Below are positions 34,310-45,848 of a stretch of DNA of 64,000 nt, piece by piece (position 1 is the stretch's first letter; each line of letters opens with the position of its first letter). The DNA is from Galeruca laticollis (Eukaryota; Arthropoda; Insecta; Coleoptera; Chrysomelidae). The notes below the pieces were generated by a model. The model ran no database searches and was not told where the DNA came from. It saw only the letters and a program-made list of their open reading frames with translations. The position numbers and the translations under genes were made by a program. The DNA is taken from NCBI GenBank assembly GCA_963921935.1, contig OY998176.1, positions 139,822,299 to 139,886,298 on the forward strand, read 5' to 3'.

Positions 34310-34699
34310 TTCATTGAAATACCAGTAACGTCATGTCCCCAATCACAATACGAATTTACAGACCGTGCAAGCCGTGAAACAGCAATGGTAACCATAATTG
34401 GTACTATGAAATGAAACTTCCAAAAGGTTGTAACTACGAGTGACTTTACTTGTAGTTTTTAAGGAAAACAATGAAAGAAGTTAGGGACACGAAATGCTGC
34501 CCTAGATCAACTTGAATAGTACAGTAAGTTCCGCGAAAGCTCTTCTATTTTCCAAAGACATAATGTTGATACTGTACATGATGTCATCGTACGTATAATG
34601 ACCAATTGGAATATGCATTTTGTAAGTTACATACCTTAGAAATTTATGTTGAACTTTTTCCAAAGAAGATATATGAATCCTGTAATATGGGGTAAATTT
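34310..34699. other. No recognised feature
   Basis: Flank of the Penelope hairpin. No gene recognised. Confidence 0.4.
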
Positions 34700-34990
34700 A
34701 AGAAAGAAAAATACTCATCAACAATATGTGGAGGATATTGCAGAGGGCATTGAACAAGCAGTCCGTCATCCTGAGGTAGCTAAAGGTAAATTGTAATGAC
34801 TAAATAAGTGTAATAAAAATTCAGGATAACGGGCAGCCAAGTCCTCAACAGAAACTCCATGATTCATGTAAATAGTATCAATGGAGCCTGGTGGGATATT
34901 TGTAACACCAAAAATGAGTTTCTTCTCACCAATCACAGCAGTAATAAAAAGGTGCTCGACGGAAATAGCCGCATCGTCTCTCCACAACAA
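34700..34990 (-). pseudogene. LINE endonuclease domain fragment
   Basis: The minus strand reads LWRDDAAISVEHLFITAVIG, then KKLIFGVTNIPPGSIDTIY, then HYNLPL with a stop and a further DDGLLVQCPLQ segment. This matches the middle of the apurinic-like endonuclease of CR1/Jockey-type LINEs: an E-x-hydrophobic strand, the xxYxPP turn, then GDFNLP. The Asp of GDFNLP is replaced (SHYNLP). It is a short fragment ending abruptly at a plus-strand LINE ORF1 piece at 34999. Confidence 0.6.
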
Positions 34991-34998
34991 AACAGTCT

Positions 34999-35770
34999 TT
35001 GATGGCTATCAAAACTCATTCACCCCTGGAACAAGAGCTTGGCAACATGGCGCCCAGTGTAGATGTGTTTGACGAAGCTCTCCGGAATAAATGTAAAAAG
35101 TGTAAAAGAAATATTGTAGATGGTGTAAGGTGTATAAATTGTGAAAATAGTTTCCATATAAGCTGTGCAAAAAATAGTAACTCTGAAAAGTTTACTAGTG
35201 ATGGCTTATCAAATGTTGTGAGCAAGATTTAGCGAGTGATCAGACTGATTAGTTCTTTTTCCACTCAATTGAAAGTCTAAGTCCAGAAAATAAGGTAGTT
35301 GATATTAATATATTTAAATATATAATAAAGCAAGAAGACTCCATAATAAAGGAGATGCATGACAAAATTCATTCAATGAGGCAATAAATAACGTCGTTAA
35401 AAGAACGAAACGAAATAGACACAAAAAGTACAGAACAAAAATCAACGCAAAAACAGTGGGAATCCTCTGCCATTAAAAATAAAACCAGACCACTAATTCA
35501 AACTGGAAATGATAAAAATAATGCTGTTACCAACTCGTCTATTCAATCAGTTATTTCAGGGACTGACGTGTCATAAATTTGAATGAGAATAGCCCCAGAG
35601 AAAACTACAATGAATGGAGAGAGTTCGAGGAAAAATAAATAGGAAACAACTTGTTGGAAATAACAATGAAATAACTGTAAACGGCAAATATATTGAGGGG
35701 GTTCCCAAATTTGTGGATCTCCATATTTACAGAGTGGACCCCAGCATGACAGCAGCAATAAAACGAAATT
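34999..35770 (+). pseudogene. LINE ORF1 with PHD-like zinc finger, broken
   Basis: The frame 34999-35232 contains CKKCKRNIVDGVRCINCENS followed by FHISCAK, a C2-C2-H-C pattern found at the start of ORF1 in many CR1-like insect LINEs. Shifted frames then give a coiled-coil-like SIIKEMHDKIHSMRQ and KEGNNNE-like text ending in EGVPKFVDLHIYRVDPSMTA, the conserved end of this ORF1 type (GVPKxVxLHVYRxDPxTT). Several stops and frameshifts occur. Such ORF1 proteins bind the LINE RNA. The segment stops where the Tc1 reading begins at 35779. Confidence 0.6.
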
Positions 35771-35778
35771 GTTTATGA

Positions 35779-36770
35779 ATGGGTCGTCGAACTACAATAT
35801 CTGAAAGAAATGTAATTATTACTCATCATAGAAATGATAACAGCCAAAGAGACATAGCCAAAATGGTAAATAAATGTTCATCAACGGTTCAGCATATCAT
35901 TGAACGTTACCGGAATAAAAACAGAGTCGATAATAGGTCGAGATTGGCTCCAAATAACATATTCAATGAACGTGAGGAAAGATCGATTGTAAGATGTGCG
36001 TCAAGGTGGAAAGATAGTTTGAAAAAGGCGTAACCCCGAAATAATTCGACGAATCTTGCGAAAAAACAATTTAGATGGTCGAACTTATATAAACAAACCT
36101 TTTATTGGCCGGAAAAATAGACGCTTGAGATTGGAATTTGCTAGAGAGCGTATTAATACAGACTTAAACTTCAGGAATTCAGTAATATTTGCTGATGCGA
36201 CCAAAATAAACTTATTTGGGTACGATGGGATAATATCAGTGTGGAGAAAGCCTAACGAAGAATTAGAATTGAAAAATATGGAATCTACGATAAATCAAGG
36301 TGGAGGGGGAGTAATCATATGGGGCTGTATATCATCTGCAAGAGTGGGTAATATGCGTTTCATTGAGGGAAATATGTACAAATATGTGTATTTGGATATA
36401 TTAAGGCAGCATCTCGTAGCTAGTGCCCAAAAATTGAATATTTATAACAATTATCGGCTCTATCATGACCATTATCCAATACACACCTCAATCGCGTCTG
36501 CAGTTGGTTGCTTTACAACTGCCCAAATTTTATTGAAACACCAATCTAGTCACCAGATTTAAACGTTATGGACAAATTTGTGGTTGATATGAGAAATAAA
36601 GTGAATAGTGCCGCAATATCTATCAAAAATGAGCTAAAAGAAAAAATTACTGAAGCATGGAAAACAATTTCCCCGTATTATACTACAAAATTAGTAGTAG
36701 ACTACAAGCCGTTATTGATAATGAGGGAGGCCCGACCAAATATTAGCAGTTGTTTTTCATATAGTGTAGT
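35779..36770 (+). pseudogene. Tc1-like transposase, nearly full length, frameshifted
   Basis: The frame from ATG 35779 has a helix-turn-helix start (ITHHRNDNSQRDIAKMVNKC) and continues after a frameshift near 36034 with RRLRLEFARERINTD, FADATKINLFGYDGIISVWR (first Asp), GGGGVIIWGCISS and LYHDHYPIHTS (second Asp). A one-base shift near 36555 leads into PDLNVMDKFVVDMRNKV, where the third acidic residue is Asp instead of the Glu of NPIEN. The end near 36770 reads inward CACTATATGAAAAACAACTG, a possible TIR; no left TIR remains. It abuts a LINE ORF1 fragment on the left. Confidence 0.72.
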
Positions 36771-37599
36771 TGTTCCCCTCCATTTACATACATGTTTTGT
36801 TATCTCTTGTTTTTGCAACATTTAAGCTGTGTCGTCAATATTCGATTTAGTTAAATCTCTCTGTTTCCCGCTGTAATTTGATATAATCTATATCGCCTGA
36901 TTTAGGATCTTATTTTTCACCATTCTTCATTGTATCGTTACAATTTTAGAAGGTCTCATTTCGTTATTTCTATTATTTTATCAATTTTCTTTCCATATTG
37001 GCTCTTCTGGTTGTCTTTACAATAATCCCATTTGACAAAAAATTATTGATATTACATACGTTAATTCACAACCTTACTCATCGAATCAGGAAGTGGCGGT
37101 ACTGGAAAGAATCTGACTGTCGATGAATCGATAATTCCATCAACGAAACGAATTTTCAGTAGCATAACTTTCCAGAGAGCTCGAGAAAAAGCTTTGAAAC
37201 GTGCCATTGATATAAAACTGTCAGATATGCGTTTTCTTAAATCCAAATAGAAATTTAAGTAACAAGTTCCGAAAGTGATATTTTACGGAATGAGTAGACA
37301 CTTTTCAGTAACCGGTGAATTCTTTGGATTTTGGTAATTTAAGAAATTCAACAATTGAGAAGAAGAGTTTTCCAAACATTTTTATAATGAACAAATAGTC
37401 TTTGATGTGGTGTGTTTGCTTAACGTAATGACAAATAATATTTTCTCAAATGACGACAAACGTTCTTTCCATATTCGTATTAGAATTATGAATGTTAATT
37501 ACTTAGTGTTTTAATTTTAGGAGTATTCATTTGAACACAAGAATCGATTTTTAGTAATCTTTTATTATGTAATTGCAATAAAACACCTGCAGCTTCCAC
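36771..37599. other. Unassigned stretch
   Basis: Only a 61-codon minus-strand frame (37061-37246) without recognised domain. AT-rich. Confidence 0.35.
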
Positions 37600-38226
37600 C
37601 TATTGCTTGCTGTGTTCCGTACTTTCTTGCACTTTAATTTTATCATTTTCTAATGAATTTGTAGTTTCCTCTAGCTCACACATATTCTTATCTTTTAACA
37701 TATTTCTGTATAACAGCCTATTTGTCCTGTCGGAGATGGTGGATGAAGATGATTGAAGTTCTTTATCTTTTGTTTCTATTGATAAATTAGGCAATTTAAG
37801 AGATGGAACTGCTATTTTCTTTACGTTTTCGAGCGAAAATTTTAGTACACCTTTTGTATTGTATTTTCTCATAACTTCGTTAAATTCAGAATCATTTGAA
37901 CTACTATAGTTCGAAGATGTACTCACTTTTAATTGGGAGGCACTTGATTCAGAGGAAATATAGATATGTTTTTGTATATTTTTCAACACAATTGGGGATG
38001 GAGCAGCACTTGCAGTAGGATGGTCGAAAGGAACCTTTACATACTGTAGATTGGTAAATATTGCACTGAATACATTTGTTTAGACACATATTTCTCAAAA
38101 CTACTTGTTCCGTATCCACATTTCCCTCAATATTTAGAAGTGTTTGAGGAAATTCTGGTTTGTGGGTAAATCCAAAGGTTAACCAGATTTTGGAGTACTC
38201 GCTTCGCAGAAAACATCTTGGATGAT
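37600..38226 (-). pseudogene. THAP-type protein pseudogene copy A, downstream part
   Basis: Continuation of the reading that starts at 45848 on the minus strand and was split by a Penelope-like insertion. Here it has FLRSEYSKIWLTFGFTHKPE, NMCLNKCIQCNIYQSTVCK and, after a frameshift, a Ser/Lys-rich tail to a TAG at 37600. The Cys-rich block follows the THAP part at a distance. I do not recognise this second domain. The inverted paralogue at 47.96-48.76 kb shares most of it. The duplicated CATCTTGGATGAT of the insertion is at 38214-38226. Confidence 0.5.
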
Positions 38227-38650
38227 AGTGGTGTTTTAAATGAAACTCACTGTTTCTAACTAATTCCACAATATAATGAAAAATGTTAAAAATTATAAAA
38301 AAAATTACAATTGTTTCGATAACTAAATATCATCGTCAGAATAACAGAAGTTACATTTCATTTGATTCCTACCTGATGTTTAGTAGTTATTTTTGGCTAG
38401 ACCAAGAAGTGACCTAACTTGTGATTGACTTAATATATGTTAGTAGAAAAGAGAAGAAGATGTGATATTACAAATATTGACGCTCAGATATTACTAGCCC
38501 TATGGTGATATTCTGGATATCATTTTTACAATTATGATCAGTATAACTGTGCAATGATATATAAAACCAGGAAAACTATATCTGCTGATCTTTACAATTA
38601 TCATTTGAGAAGACAGTTTGATAGTGGAGCCTGAATATAACTGTTCATTG
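38227..38650 (-). repeat. Left terminal inverted repeat of the Penelope-like dimer
   Basis: Inverted match to about 45050-45470. Paired blocks include AAATGAAACTCACTGTTTCT, TGACCTAAC, ACCAGGAAAACTATATCTGC and ACTTCATATTGTGGGTTTCT. It is the 3' non-coding end of the left copy. Confidence 0.85.
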
Positions 38651-38679
38651 ACGACTTCATATTGTGGGTTTCTTAAATG

Positions 38680-40026
38680 TCTTCTAATTTCCTATTCTTC
38701 AAGGAAATACAGTTCTTGTTTCTTATCATAAATTTGTCGTATTTCTAGTTCTGTGTTAAGTGTCAATGAATGATTGGTGTCAAGTAGATACTTTGCGTAG
38801 TGGGATTTATCTGGTTGTTTTAATCTGTATGCTCGTAAGTGTTCACTGTATCGGATTTCATAATTTCTAAAGGTCTGATCCAAATAGACAGCATTACGTT
38901 CTGGACATTTGAGTTTATATTTACCTGATTTCTTTATTGGTGGTATTTTTGTTTTTACATTTGACAATTTTGTACTTACGTTACTTACTGTTTTAACAGA
39001 AATTGTTGTATTCGTTGCTAAAGATATTATCTTGGAAATATTAATAGAAATATTTCCTGCATATTTGATGGTTTAATAGGTTTTGATTTCTTCAGTTTGT
39101 TTCCTCTTTTTTATTAATTAGCTTATTTATCATATGTATCTAATGGATAATCGTTGGAAGTTGCTATTTGTCTAATTGTATTAATCTCTCTATCAAAATT
39201 ACATTTGATCATAGGAACTGAAAATGCTATATGTATCATTGAATAATATGCCGCTAGTTTATGTGACATGGAATGATTGGAACTACATGGAATTGTCACA
39301 TCAGTGTGTGTTGGTTTTTGGTAAATTGAATAATCAAGTACATTATTAACTCTTTGAACTTTTAAATCAAGGAAATTGATTGAGCTACTTTCTTCAATTT
39401 CTAATGTAAATTTAAATTTTGGGTGTAAATTATTAATGTGGTTGAGAAATACATCTAATTGTCGTTCACTAACCATAAAACAAGCTAATATGACATCTAC
39501 ATATCTATACCAAAATAAAACATTTTTTGAAATATTACTTTCAAAGATCTTTCTTTCTAAACTGTCCATAAAAGTGTTTGCCAAAATAGGTGATATAGGA
39601 CTTCCCATTGGTAAACCTTTATTTTGAATATATATCTTATTGTCAAAAGTGAGATAATCCTGATTAGTACATACATCAAATAAATTAAGTATATCTGATA
39701 TTATTCCTGGATTAATATTTTTATCTTCTAGTAATTTTCTTAAGTATTAGACATTTTTTAGGAGGAATTATAGTGAACATATTAGTAGCATCAAATGAAA
39801 TAAGCGTGCAAGTTGATTGATTTTGATTTTTTGATTAGTTCTATTGAATTTCTAATTGAGTATTTAGATTCATATCCGTAACTATTAAGTATATTGTTAA
39901 GCCTCTTTGCCAATATATTATGAGGAGTATCAACATAAGAAACTACAGGTCTAATTGGTTTCGTTATTTGATGTAATTTAATGGTTCCATATAATTGTGG
40001 ACAATGAGGAATCTTATGTTTAATAG
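38680..40026 (-). pseudogene. Penelope-like RT and GIY-YIG endonuclease (left copy, C-terminal part)
   Basis: The minus strand, from 40026 downward, reads HCPQLYGTIKLHQ, GLPMGSPISPILANTFMD (RT motif with SPIxAN), FWYRYVDVILACFM, then FTLEIEESSSINFLDLKV and the Penelope-typical YQKPTHTDVT. The catalytic YxDD has become YVDV. After a stop at about 39123 a shifted frame gives GKYKLKCPERNAVYLDQTF and RYSEHLRAYRL, the GIY-YIG endonuclease (YIGQ here YLDQ). Penelope-like elements fuse RT and GIY-YIG for target-primed retrotransposition. Stops and the mutated motif make it dead. Confidence 0.85.
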
Positions 40027-40031
40027 ACCTC

Positions 40032-40311
40032 TGTTGCGGCTAAAATGGACTTCTCAATACTTTTAGTTGAAGTATGCAAAGTTGCTCAAGCCGGCTCTGT
40101 TTTAAATGTACTGTCATACCGTCTTTGTCAAAACGGAGTATTTGAACTAGTCTAACGATATAGGTAAAACGAACATCACCGCTACGCTGAACGCAAATAA
40201 TTATTGTGACTACTTTTGTGAGTGCACTTCGTGTTTTGGCTACAAGAGTCATCAGGTGAGTCAGTTTGAGCACTTATAATTATGAATAGAATCTTTGGCC
40301 CCAACGCGACA
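40032..40311 (+). repeat. 5' LTR of the BEL/Pao element
   Basis: Starts TGTTGCGGCTAAAATG and ends GCGACA. It contains GCTCAAGCCGGCTCTGTTTT and GTGAGTCAGTTTGAGCACTT, all repeated in the 3' LTR. No clear tRNA-complementary site follows it; the next bases are TTTTTTGTTCC. Confidence 0.9.
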
Positions 40312-40617
40312 TTTTTTGTTCCTTCGAATTAAAAAAACGGGTATAAGGGTGTGTCTTTAAGAGTATTTTATTTTAATTTAATTTGGGTCTTTTGTAACTT
40401 AAAGTGAACAACTGATGTTTTTATATAAATATAATTTATGGCTCTTATGAATAGATTCTTGAGCATAAAATGAATAGTTTTGGCTTTACTTAAAAAATTT
40501 GGAAGAGGGCACAGAAAAAACCATTGAAAAACCAATGTTATTATTGCCTAGTTTGTAAATTCGAAAAGTAGTGCTATCGCGATTCTCGTGTGTGTCACTT
40601 TCTAACCCCTCTCTCGC

Positions 40618-42793
40618 TTGTTTTGTATTCTCCGTTGGTTCGTAAAGCGCGCGCAACTCCGCAGAAATTACATCATCCGCCTAGGTGGAACTTCTGCCTG
40701 GAAAAAATATTGCTCAAATCTGTCCTCTTTGGCAAATAATCAAATACCACGATTTTTTGGACATAAAGTCAGTTCAGATGTTTTTTGCAATTATCAGTTG
40801 CATGGGTTTAGTGACGCAAGTGAAAAAGTTTACGGATGTGTCATTTATTTAAGGATGTGTAACCAAGCCAATACTATCCATACCAGTTTTGTTTGTGCGA
40901 AGTCAAAAACAGCTCCAACCAAGAAGCTTTCCATTCCAAGACTAGAGCTCTCAGCAGCTGTTTTACTTACCAAATTATTAATTCATGTTCAGAAATGTTT
41001 CGCTGGATACATTGAATTCGATAAAATTTGTGCCTGGTCGGATTCTCAAATTGTTATATATTGGATCAATGGATCGCCCGCAAATATAATCCCTTCATTT
41101 CCAACAGAGTTTCCTTTATTCAAGAAAATGTATCTTCATCATGTTGAAATTATGTTGAATCTATCAATAATCCCGCGGATGTAGTCTCCAGAGGAACCTT
41201 ACCCTATGAGCTATCAGAAAATGCTATATGGTTTACAGGACCATCTTTTTTATTGCACTCTTTCCACCATTGGCCCAAATTTCACATATCTTCTGAAACT
41301 AGTAAAATTATTCGCGAAGAAGAAAATAAACTTTTATTGGGTGCGTTAACTGAAGATCACAATTTTCTACCCGATCTGTTAAACCGCTTTTCTTCCTTTT
41401 CGACCCTAAGAAATGTCGTTTCCTATATACTTTGTTTCGTATTTAACCTGCAGAACACGCAAGAAAAGTGTTTAGGTGCTTTTTACTCTTCTGAAAAACA
41501 TGCCGCCTTATTACCACTTGTTAAATATACTCAAGACGTTTATTTTAATGACGAATTAAATAAAACATTTTCTAAACCGCTTCGCAAGCTACAAGTTTTT
41601 GTGGATGAGGATAACATCCTTAGAGTAGGAGGACGTTTAAAAAATACTCCACTTTCATATTCCGCAAAACATCCCATTTTATTACCCCGCAATTGTCAGT
41701 TATACACATTACTTATTCGCCATTTTCATGAAAGTTTTTATCATACAGGTTTTCGCACAACCTATTATTTGTTATCTCAACAATTTTGGATTTTATCTTC
41801 TAAGAGAACAATTAACTCTGTTTTATCCAAATGCATCAGGTGTTGGAAAGTAAATCCTCGAAGCTATCAACCACCCATGGGAAATTTGCCGATTTCAAGA
41901 ATCTCCCAAATTAAACCGTTTTCACGCTCTGCAGTCGATTTTGGTGGACCTTTTAATATCGTAATGACTCGGTATCGAGGTGTTCGCACGCGTAAAACTT
42001 ATTTATGCATTTTTGTATGTTTTGCTACAAAAGCAGTTCATTTGGAACTGGCAAGTGATTTGTCTACAGAAACTTTTTTTGGCCCCTTTACAACGTTTAA
42101 TCGCTCGCCGGGGGAGGGCATCACATTTGCATAGCGATTGTGGCAACAACTTCATGGGGGCTCGTCATGAACTCTTAAGACTTATGCAACAGGCTGCCGC
42201 TCATGAAACAATTCAATGGCATCCCTCGCCCGCAGGAGCACCCCACTTTAACGGTTTGGTAGAGGCGGGTGTAAAAAGTGTAAAATCTCATCTTTCACGT
42301 GTGCTAGGCGATCAAATATCAACATATGAAGAATTCTATACGGTTTTGACATTAATAGAATCGATTATTAATTCGCGCCTATTAATACCAATGACATCCG
42401 ATATAGATGATATACAAGCTTTGACATCTGCGCATTTTCTTACATTGGAACCAGTGTCAGCTATTCATGTTCCTGATTATAACAATGTACCGCTAAATAG
42501 GCTTTCGCGGTGACAGTTATTACAAAAGCTGCACCAAGACTTCTGGCGACGTTGGCATAATGAATATTTATACACTTTACAGCAACGTTCTAAATGGTTA
42601 ATAGCTAGTATTCCGCCTACCGTCGGCACGCTCGTACTTGTTAAAGCAGACAATTCCTTCGGAGTGGATACTAGGACGCATTACCAAACTATATCCCGGA
42701 AAAGACAAAACAGTAAGAGTTGCCACAGTAAAAACTTCTAAGGGAGAAATAAAAAGGCCATTGGTCAAGTTATGCCCTCTCCCTCTTGAATAG
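40618..42793 (+). pseudogene. BEL/Pao pol remnant: RNase H and integrase
   Basis: RNase H begins about 40780 with LHGFSDASEKVYGCVIYLR and SIPRLELSAAVLL, followed by WSDSQIVIYWI; this set is characteristic of BEL/Pao. After a frameshift near 41155 come NPADVVSRGTLP and the integrase zinc part, HFHESFYHTGFRTTYYLL with SKCIRCWKVNPR. Integrase core: RSAVDFGGPF (first Asp), LHSDCGNNFMGARH (second Asp, frame shifted near 42100) and FNGLVEAGVKSVKSHL (Glu). The C-terminal frame ends at TAG 42791. The triad is readable across frameshifts but there is no RT, so autonomous movement is impossible. Confidence 0.88.
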
Positions 42794-42993
42794 TTCCGTA
42801 GTTGCCAAATGCTTTTGTTTTGTTTTGTTCTTTCTTTAAGATTTATTTTAATTTTGTTTTTCTTTGATTAGTGTTTAGAATACGATTAGTCCCTAAACAA
42901 ATCACTTATTGGTTATGGGGGTAAAGTTTGGTAATTTTAATTTTTTTTTTGCTTTTCCTGTTTCTTTATTAAACCTCTTTCCCGGGCAGTAAA

Positions 42994-43273
42994 TGTTGCG
43001 GCTAAAATGACCTTCTCAATACTTTTAGTTAAAGTATGCAAAGTTGCTCAAGCCGGCTCTGTTTTAAATGTACTGTCATATCGTCTTTGTCAAAACGGAG
43101 TATTTAAACTAGTCTAACGATATAGGTAAAACTAACACTACCGCTACGCTGAACGCAAATAATTGTTGTGACTACTTTTGTGAGTGCACTCCGTGTTTTG
43201 GCTACAAGGGGCATCAGGTGAGTCAGTTTGAGCACTTATAGTTATAAATATAATCTTTGGCCCCACCGCCACA
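42994..43273 (+). repeat. 3' LTR of the BEL/Pao element
   Basis: About 94 percent identical to 40032-40311. Ends GCCACA, directly followed by the target duplication ACCTC. Confidence 0.9.
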
Positions 43274-43278
43274 ACCTC

Positions 43279-43960
43279 TTTTCGTAATCACATAAAATAT
43301 AGTTTGAATTATTAACAATACCCCTTACATTACTAGAAAACTTTTTTTGTTGGGTCTGCTCTAAGAACGTTTACATCGCTAGATTCTATGAAGTTATATA
43401 TGTTTGAATTATAATCTTCAGTTGTCAATATGACAGTTGTGTTCCCCTTGTCAGATTTTGTAACTGTTAGGTTAATATCTTCTACTTTCTTTTATATTGA
43501 ATTTGAAACTGTAATGTCATTTTTTGTTAGACGTTTGACTTTTGAAGGTTCAATATTTTTGATTAAATTAGCAATTTTTAATTTCTCATAAAGAAAGTTA
43601 TTCGAATTAGATTTAAAAGCTATTTCTGACTCTGTAGCTATAATTTGTTCAATATTATTCGTAAATTTTGGTGTTATGCTATACTTTAAACCTTTATTCA
43701 AAAATTCTATTTCACTATCTGTAAAATTAGTGTCTGAAAGGTTTTCAAATCGTTGTGCAAAATGTGTTGGTATGTATGTACTTACAGTTTCATGATGTTT
43801 CGAGTATTGAATTTTGTGTTGTGTGTGTTCAAGTTTCTGTAGCTTTTGTTCTGGTTTCTTGAATTTCTTATGCTTCATCGTGCTCACATTTTCTCTGATT
43901 TTGTCATCTCAACAGTCAAATTCTACTGATTGTAATTGGAACGTGAGTTCTGATTGCACA
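43279..43960 (-). pseudogene. Penelope-like protein, N-terminal part (left copy)
   Basis: The minus-strand frame opens at ATG 43887 (MSTMKHKKFKKPEQ) and has NLSDTNFTDSEIEFLNKGLK with the L-x-GL-K-Y pattern that starts Penelope-like proteins. After a stop near 43492 a frame with VTKSDKGNTTVILTTEDYN matches the conserved ADKGN motif upstream of the RT. The reading is cut by the BEL element at 43278 and resumes at 40026. Upstream to about 43987 is leader sequence meeting the inverted copy. Confidence 0.8.
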
Positions 43961-43987
43961 ACTTTTGAATAGTTGTCTAAGGAGTCT

Positions 43988-44960
43988 CTAAATACTCAAT
44001 TAGAAATTCAATAGAACTAATCAAAAAACTGAAAGCAATCAACTTGCAAGATAACTATAAGCTTATTTCATTTGATGTTACTAATATGTTCACTAAAATT
44101 CCTCCTACAGAATGTCTAATACTTGTAAGAAAAATGTAAGGGATATTGTTTGAAAGTAATATTTTAGAAAATGTTTTATTTTGGTATAGATATGTAGATG
44201 ACATATTAGCTAGTTTTATGGGTAGTGAACGACATTTAGATGTAATTTTCCACCACACTAATAATTTACACTCCCAAATTCAATTTACCTTAAATATTGA
44301 AGAAAATAGCTCAATCAATTTTCTTGATTTAAAAATTCGAAAAGTTTATAATGTACTTGACTATTCAATTTACCGAAAACCAACACACACTGATGTGACA
44401 ATTCCATATAGTTCCAATCACTCTATGTCACATAAACTAGCGGCATATAATTCAATGATACATAGAGCATTTCCAGTTCCTATGAACAAATGTAATTTTG
44501 ATAGAGAGATTAATACAATTAGACAAATAGTAACATCCAACGGTTATCTATTACATATGATAAATAAGCTAATTAATAATAAAGAAGAAAAAGTGGCATT
44601 ACAACTAATATTTCCTAAACAAACTGAAGAAATAAAAACTTATAAAACGATCACATATGCAGGTAATATTTTTAATAATATTTCAAAGATAATATCTTTA
44701 GCAACGTATACAACAATTTCTATTAAATCAGAAAGTAACGTAAGTACAAAACTGTTAAATATAAAAAAAAATACCACCAATGAAGAAATCAGGTATATAT
44801 AAACTCAAATGTCCAGAATGTAATGCTGTCTATTTGGAAACCTTAGAAATTTTGAAATCCGAGCATACAGATTAAAACAACCAGATGAATCTCACTACGC
44901 AAAACATCACTTGACACCAATCCTTCATCGATACCTAACACAGAACTATAAATACTACAT
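43988..44960 (+). pseudogene. Penelope-like RT and GIY-YIG, truncated right copy
   Basis: Begins with TCTAAATACTCAATTAGAAA, equal to the left copy read at about 39870. The frame gives LISFDVTNMFTKIPPTECLI, then a deletion that removes the GLPMGSPISPILAN motif, then ENVLFWYRYVDDILASFM with the catalytic YVDD intact, and YRKPTHTDVTIPYSSNHSM. A 218-codon frame spans 44146-44802. The GIY-YIG region after it is badly eroded (FEIRAYRLKQPDE remains). It is inactive because of the deletion and truncation. Confidence 0.82.
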
Positions 44961-45049
44961 ATTTGTGATAAAAAACAAGAACTGGATTCCATTGAACAAT
45001 TGGAAATCAGAAGACATTTAAGAAACCCACAATATGAAGTCGTCAATGA

Positions 45050-45502
45050 ACAGATAAATCTAGGGACTTCTCCACTATTAAACTGTCTTCTTAAGTGATA
45101 ATTGTAAAGATCAGCAGATATAGTTTTCCTGGTTTTCTATATAATTGTACAGTTATACTGATCTTAATTGGAATAATGATATCCAGGATATCACCATAAG
45201 GCTAATAATATCTAAGCTTCAATATTTGTAATATCACATCTTCTTCTTTTTTCTATTAACATATATTGAGTCAATCATAAGTTAGGTCACTTCTTGGTCT
45301 AGCCCAAAATAACTACTGAACATCAGGTAGGCATCAAATGAAATGTAACTTCTGTCATTCTGACGATGATATTTAGTTATAGAAACAATTGTAAATTTTT
45401 TAGAATTGTCAACATTTTTCATTATATTGTGGAAACAGTGAGTTTTATTTGGAACACTGAGATGAGTAGATTCCACGAAGTAAGAGTCGAGACAGTTAAT
45501 TT
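45050..45502 (+). repeat. Right terminal inverted repeat and end of the Penelope-like dimer
   Basis: Inverted partner of 38227-38650. After the shared part it adds GAGATGAGTAGATTCCACGA, then GTCGAGACAGTTAATTT before the target duplication. The same end terminates the hairpin element at 34296. Confidence 0.82.
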
Positions 45503-45848
45503 CATCTTGGATGATACTCTGCCTTTCCCTTTTTACAACAGTTATTCGCTCAAGTTTGGGACAAGTGCGCTTCCAATTCTTCGGGCAATGAAAAGTATGT
45601 GAAACTAAATTTTTTCATTCCCTTCATATCACCCATCATTTTCCATTCCATGTTATCTTCCATGCCATGCTCTAGCTGGAAAAAGGAACTGTTTGTTAAC
45701 AATAACAAACAAAAATAGGAGGTTAGGCTAATTTGGAGGCTTTTGGCTTCTACCCATATTTTTCTCAGTTTTACTCAATGCATGTTTTTCCAGGTATGGA
45801 TATTGTTATATTTTTGCAATCTGGCACGATACAATAACGATAATCCAT
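45503..45848 (-). pseudogene. THAP-type protein pseudogene copy A, start
   Basis: ATG at 45846-45848 begins MDYRYCIVPDCKNITISIPG, fitting the THAP zinc-finger start M-x4-C-x2-4-C. After stops there is an acceptor-like TTCCTTTTTCCAG followed by LEHGMEDNMEWKMM and KKGKAEYHPRCFLRSEYSK, which runs across the Penelope target site to 38213. The remainder of the THAP domain (conserved W, P and AVPTIF box) is not clear. It may be a host gene or a transposon-derived gene. Stops show it is dead. Confidence 0.5.

Larger units (their letters stand above)
40032..43273 (+). mobile_element. BEL/Pao LTR retrotransposon lacking gag, protease and RT
   Basis: Two 280-bp LTRs (40032-40311 and 42994-43273) enclose 2.7 kb. 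The direct 5-bp duplication ACCTC stands at 40027-40031 and 43274-43278, interrupting the Penelope-like reading. LTRs differ at about 17 of 280 positions by eye, near 94 percent identity, so this insertion is younger than its host. The internal region opens directly in RNase H; gag, protease and RT have been lost before or after insertion. Confidence 0.9.
38227..45502. mobile_element. Penelope-like inverted dimer with a nested BEL/Pao element
   Basis: The composite is bounded by the 13-mer CATCTTGGATGAT at 38214-38226 and 45503-45515. The left part (38227 to about 43987, minus strand) is a near-complete Penelope-like reading with RT and GIY-YIG. The right part (about 43988-45502, plus strand) is a 5'-truncated copy of the same family. 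They meet head-to-head, so the outer ~420 bp are inverted repeats. A BEL/Pao element with its own 5-bp duplication lies at 40032-43273 inside the left copy. The paralogous empty site ATCATCCAAGATG is at 48300-48312. Confidence 0.88.
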
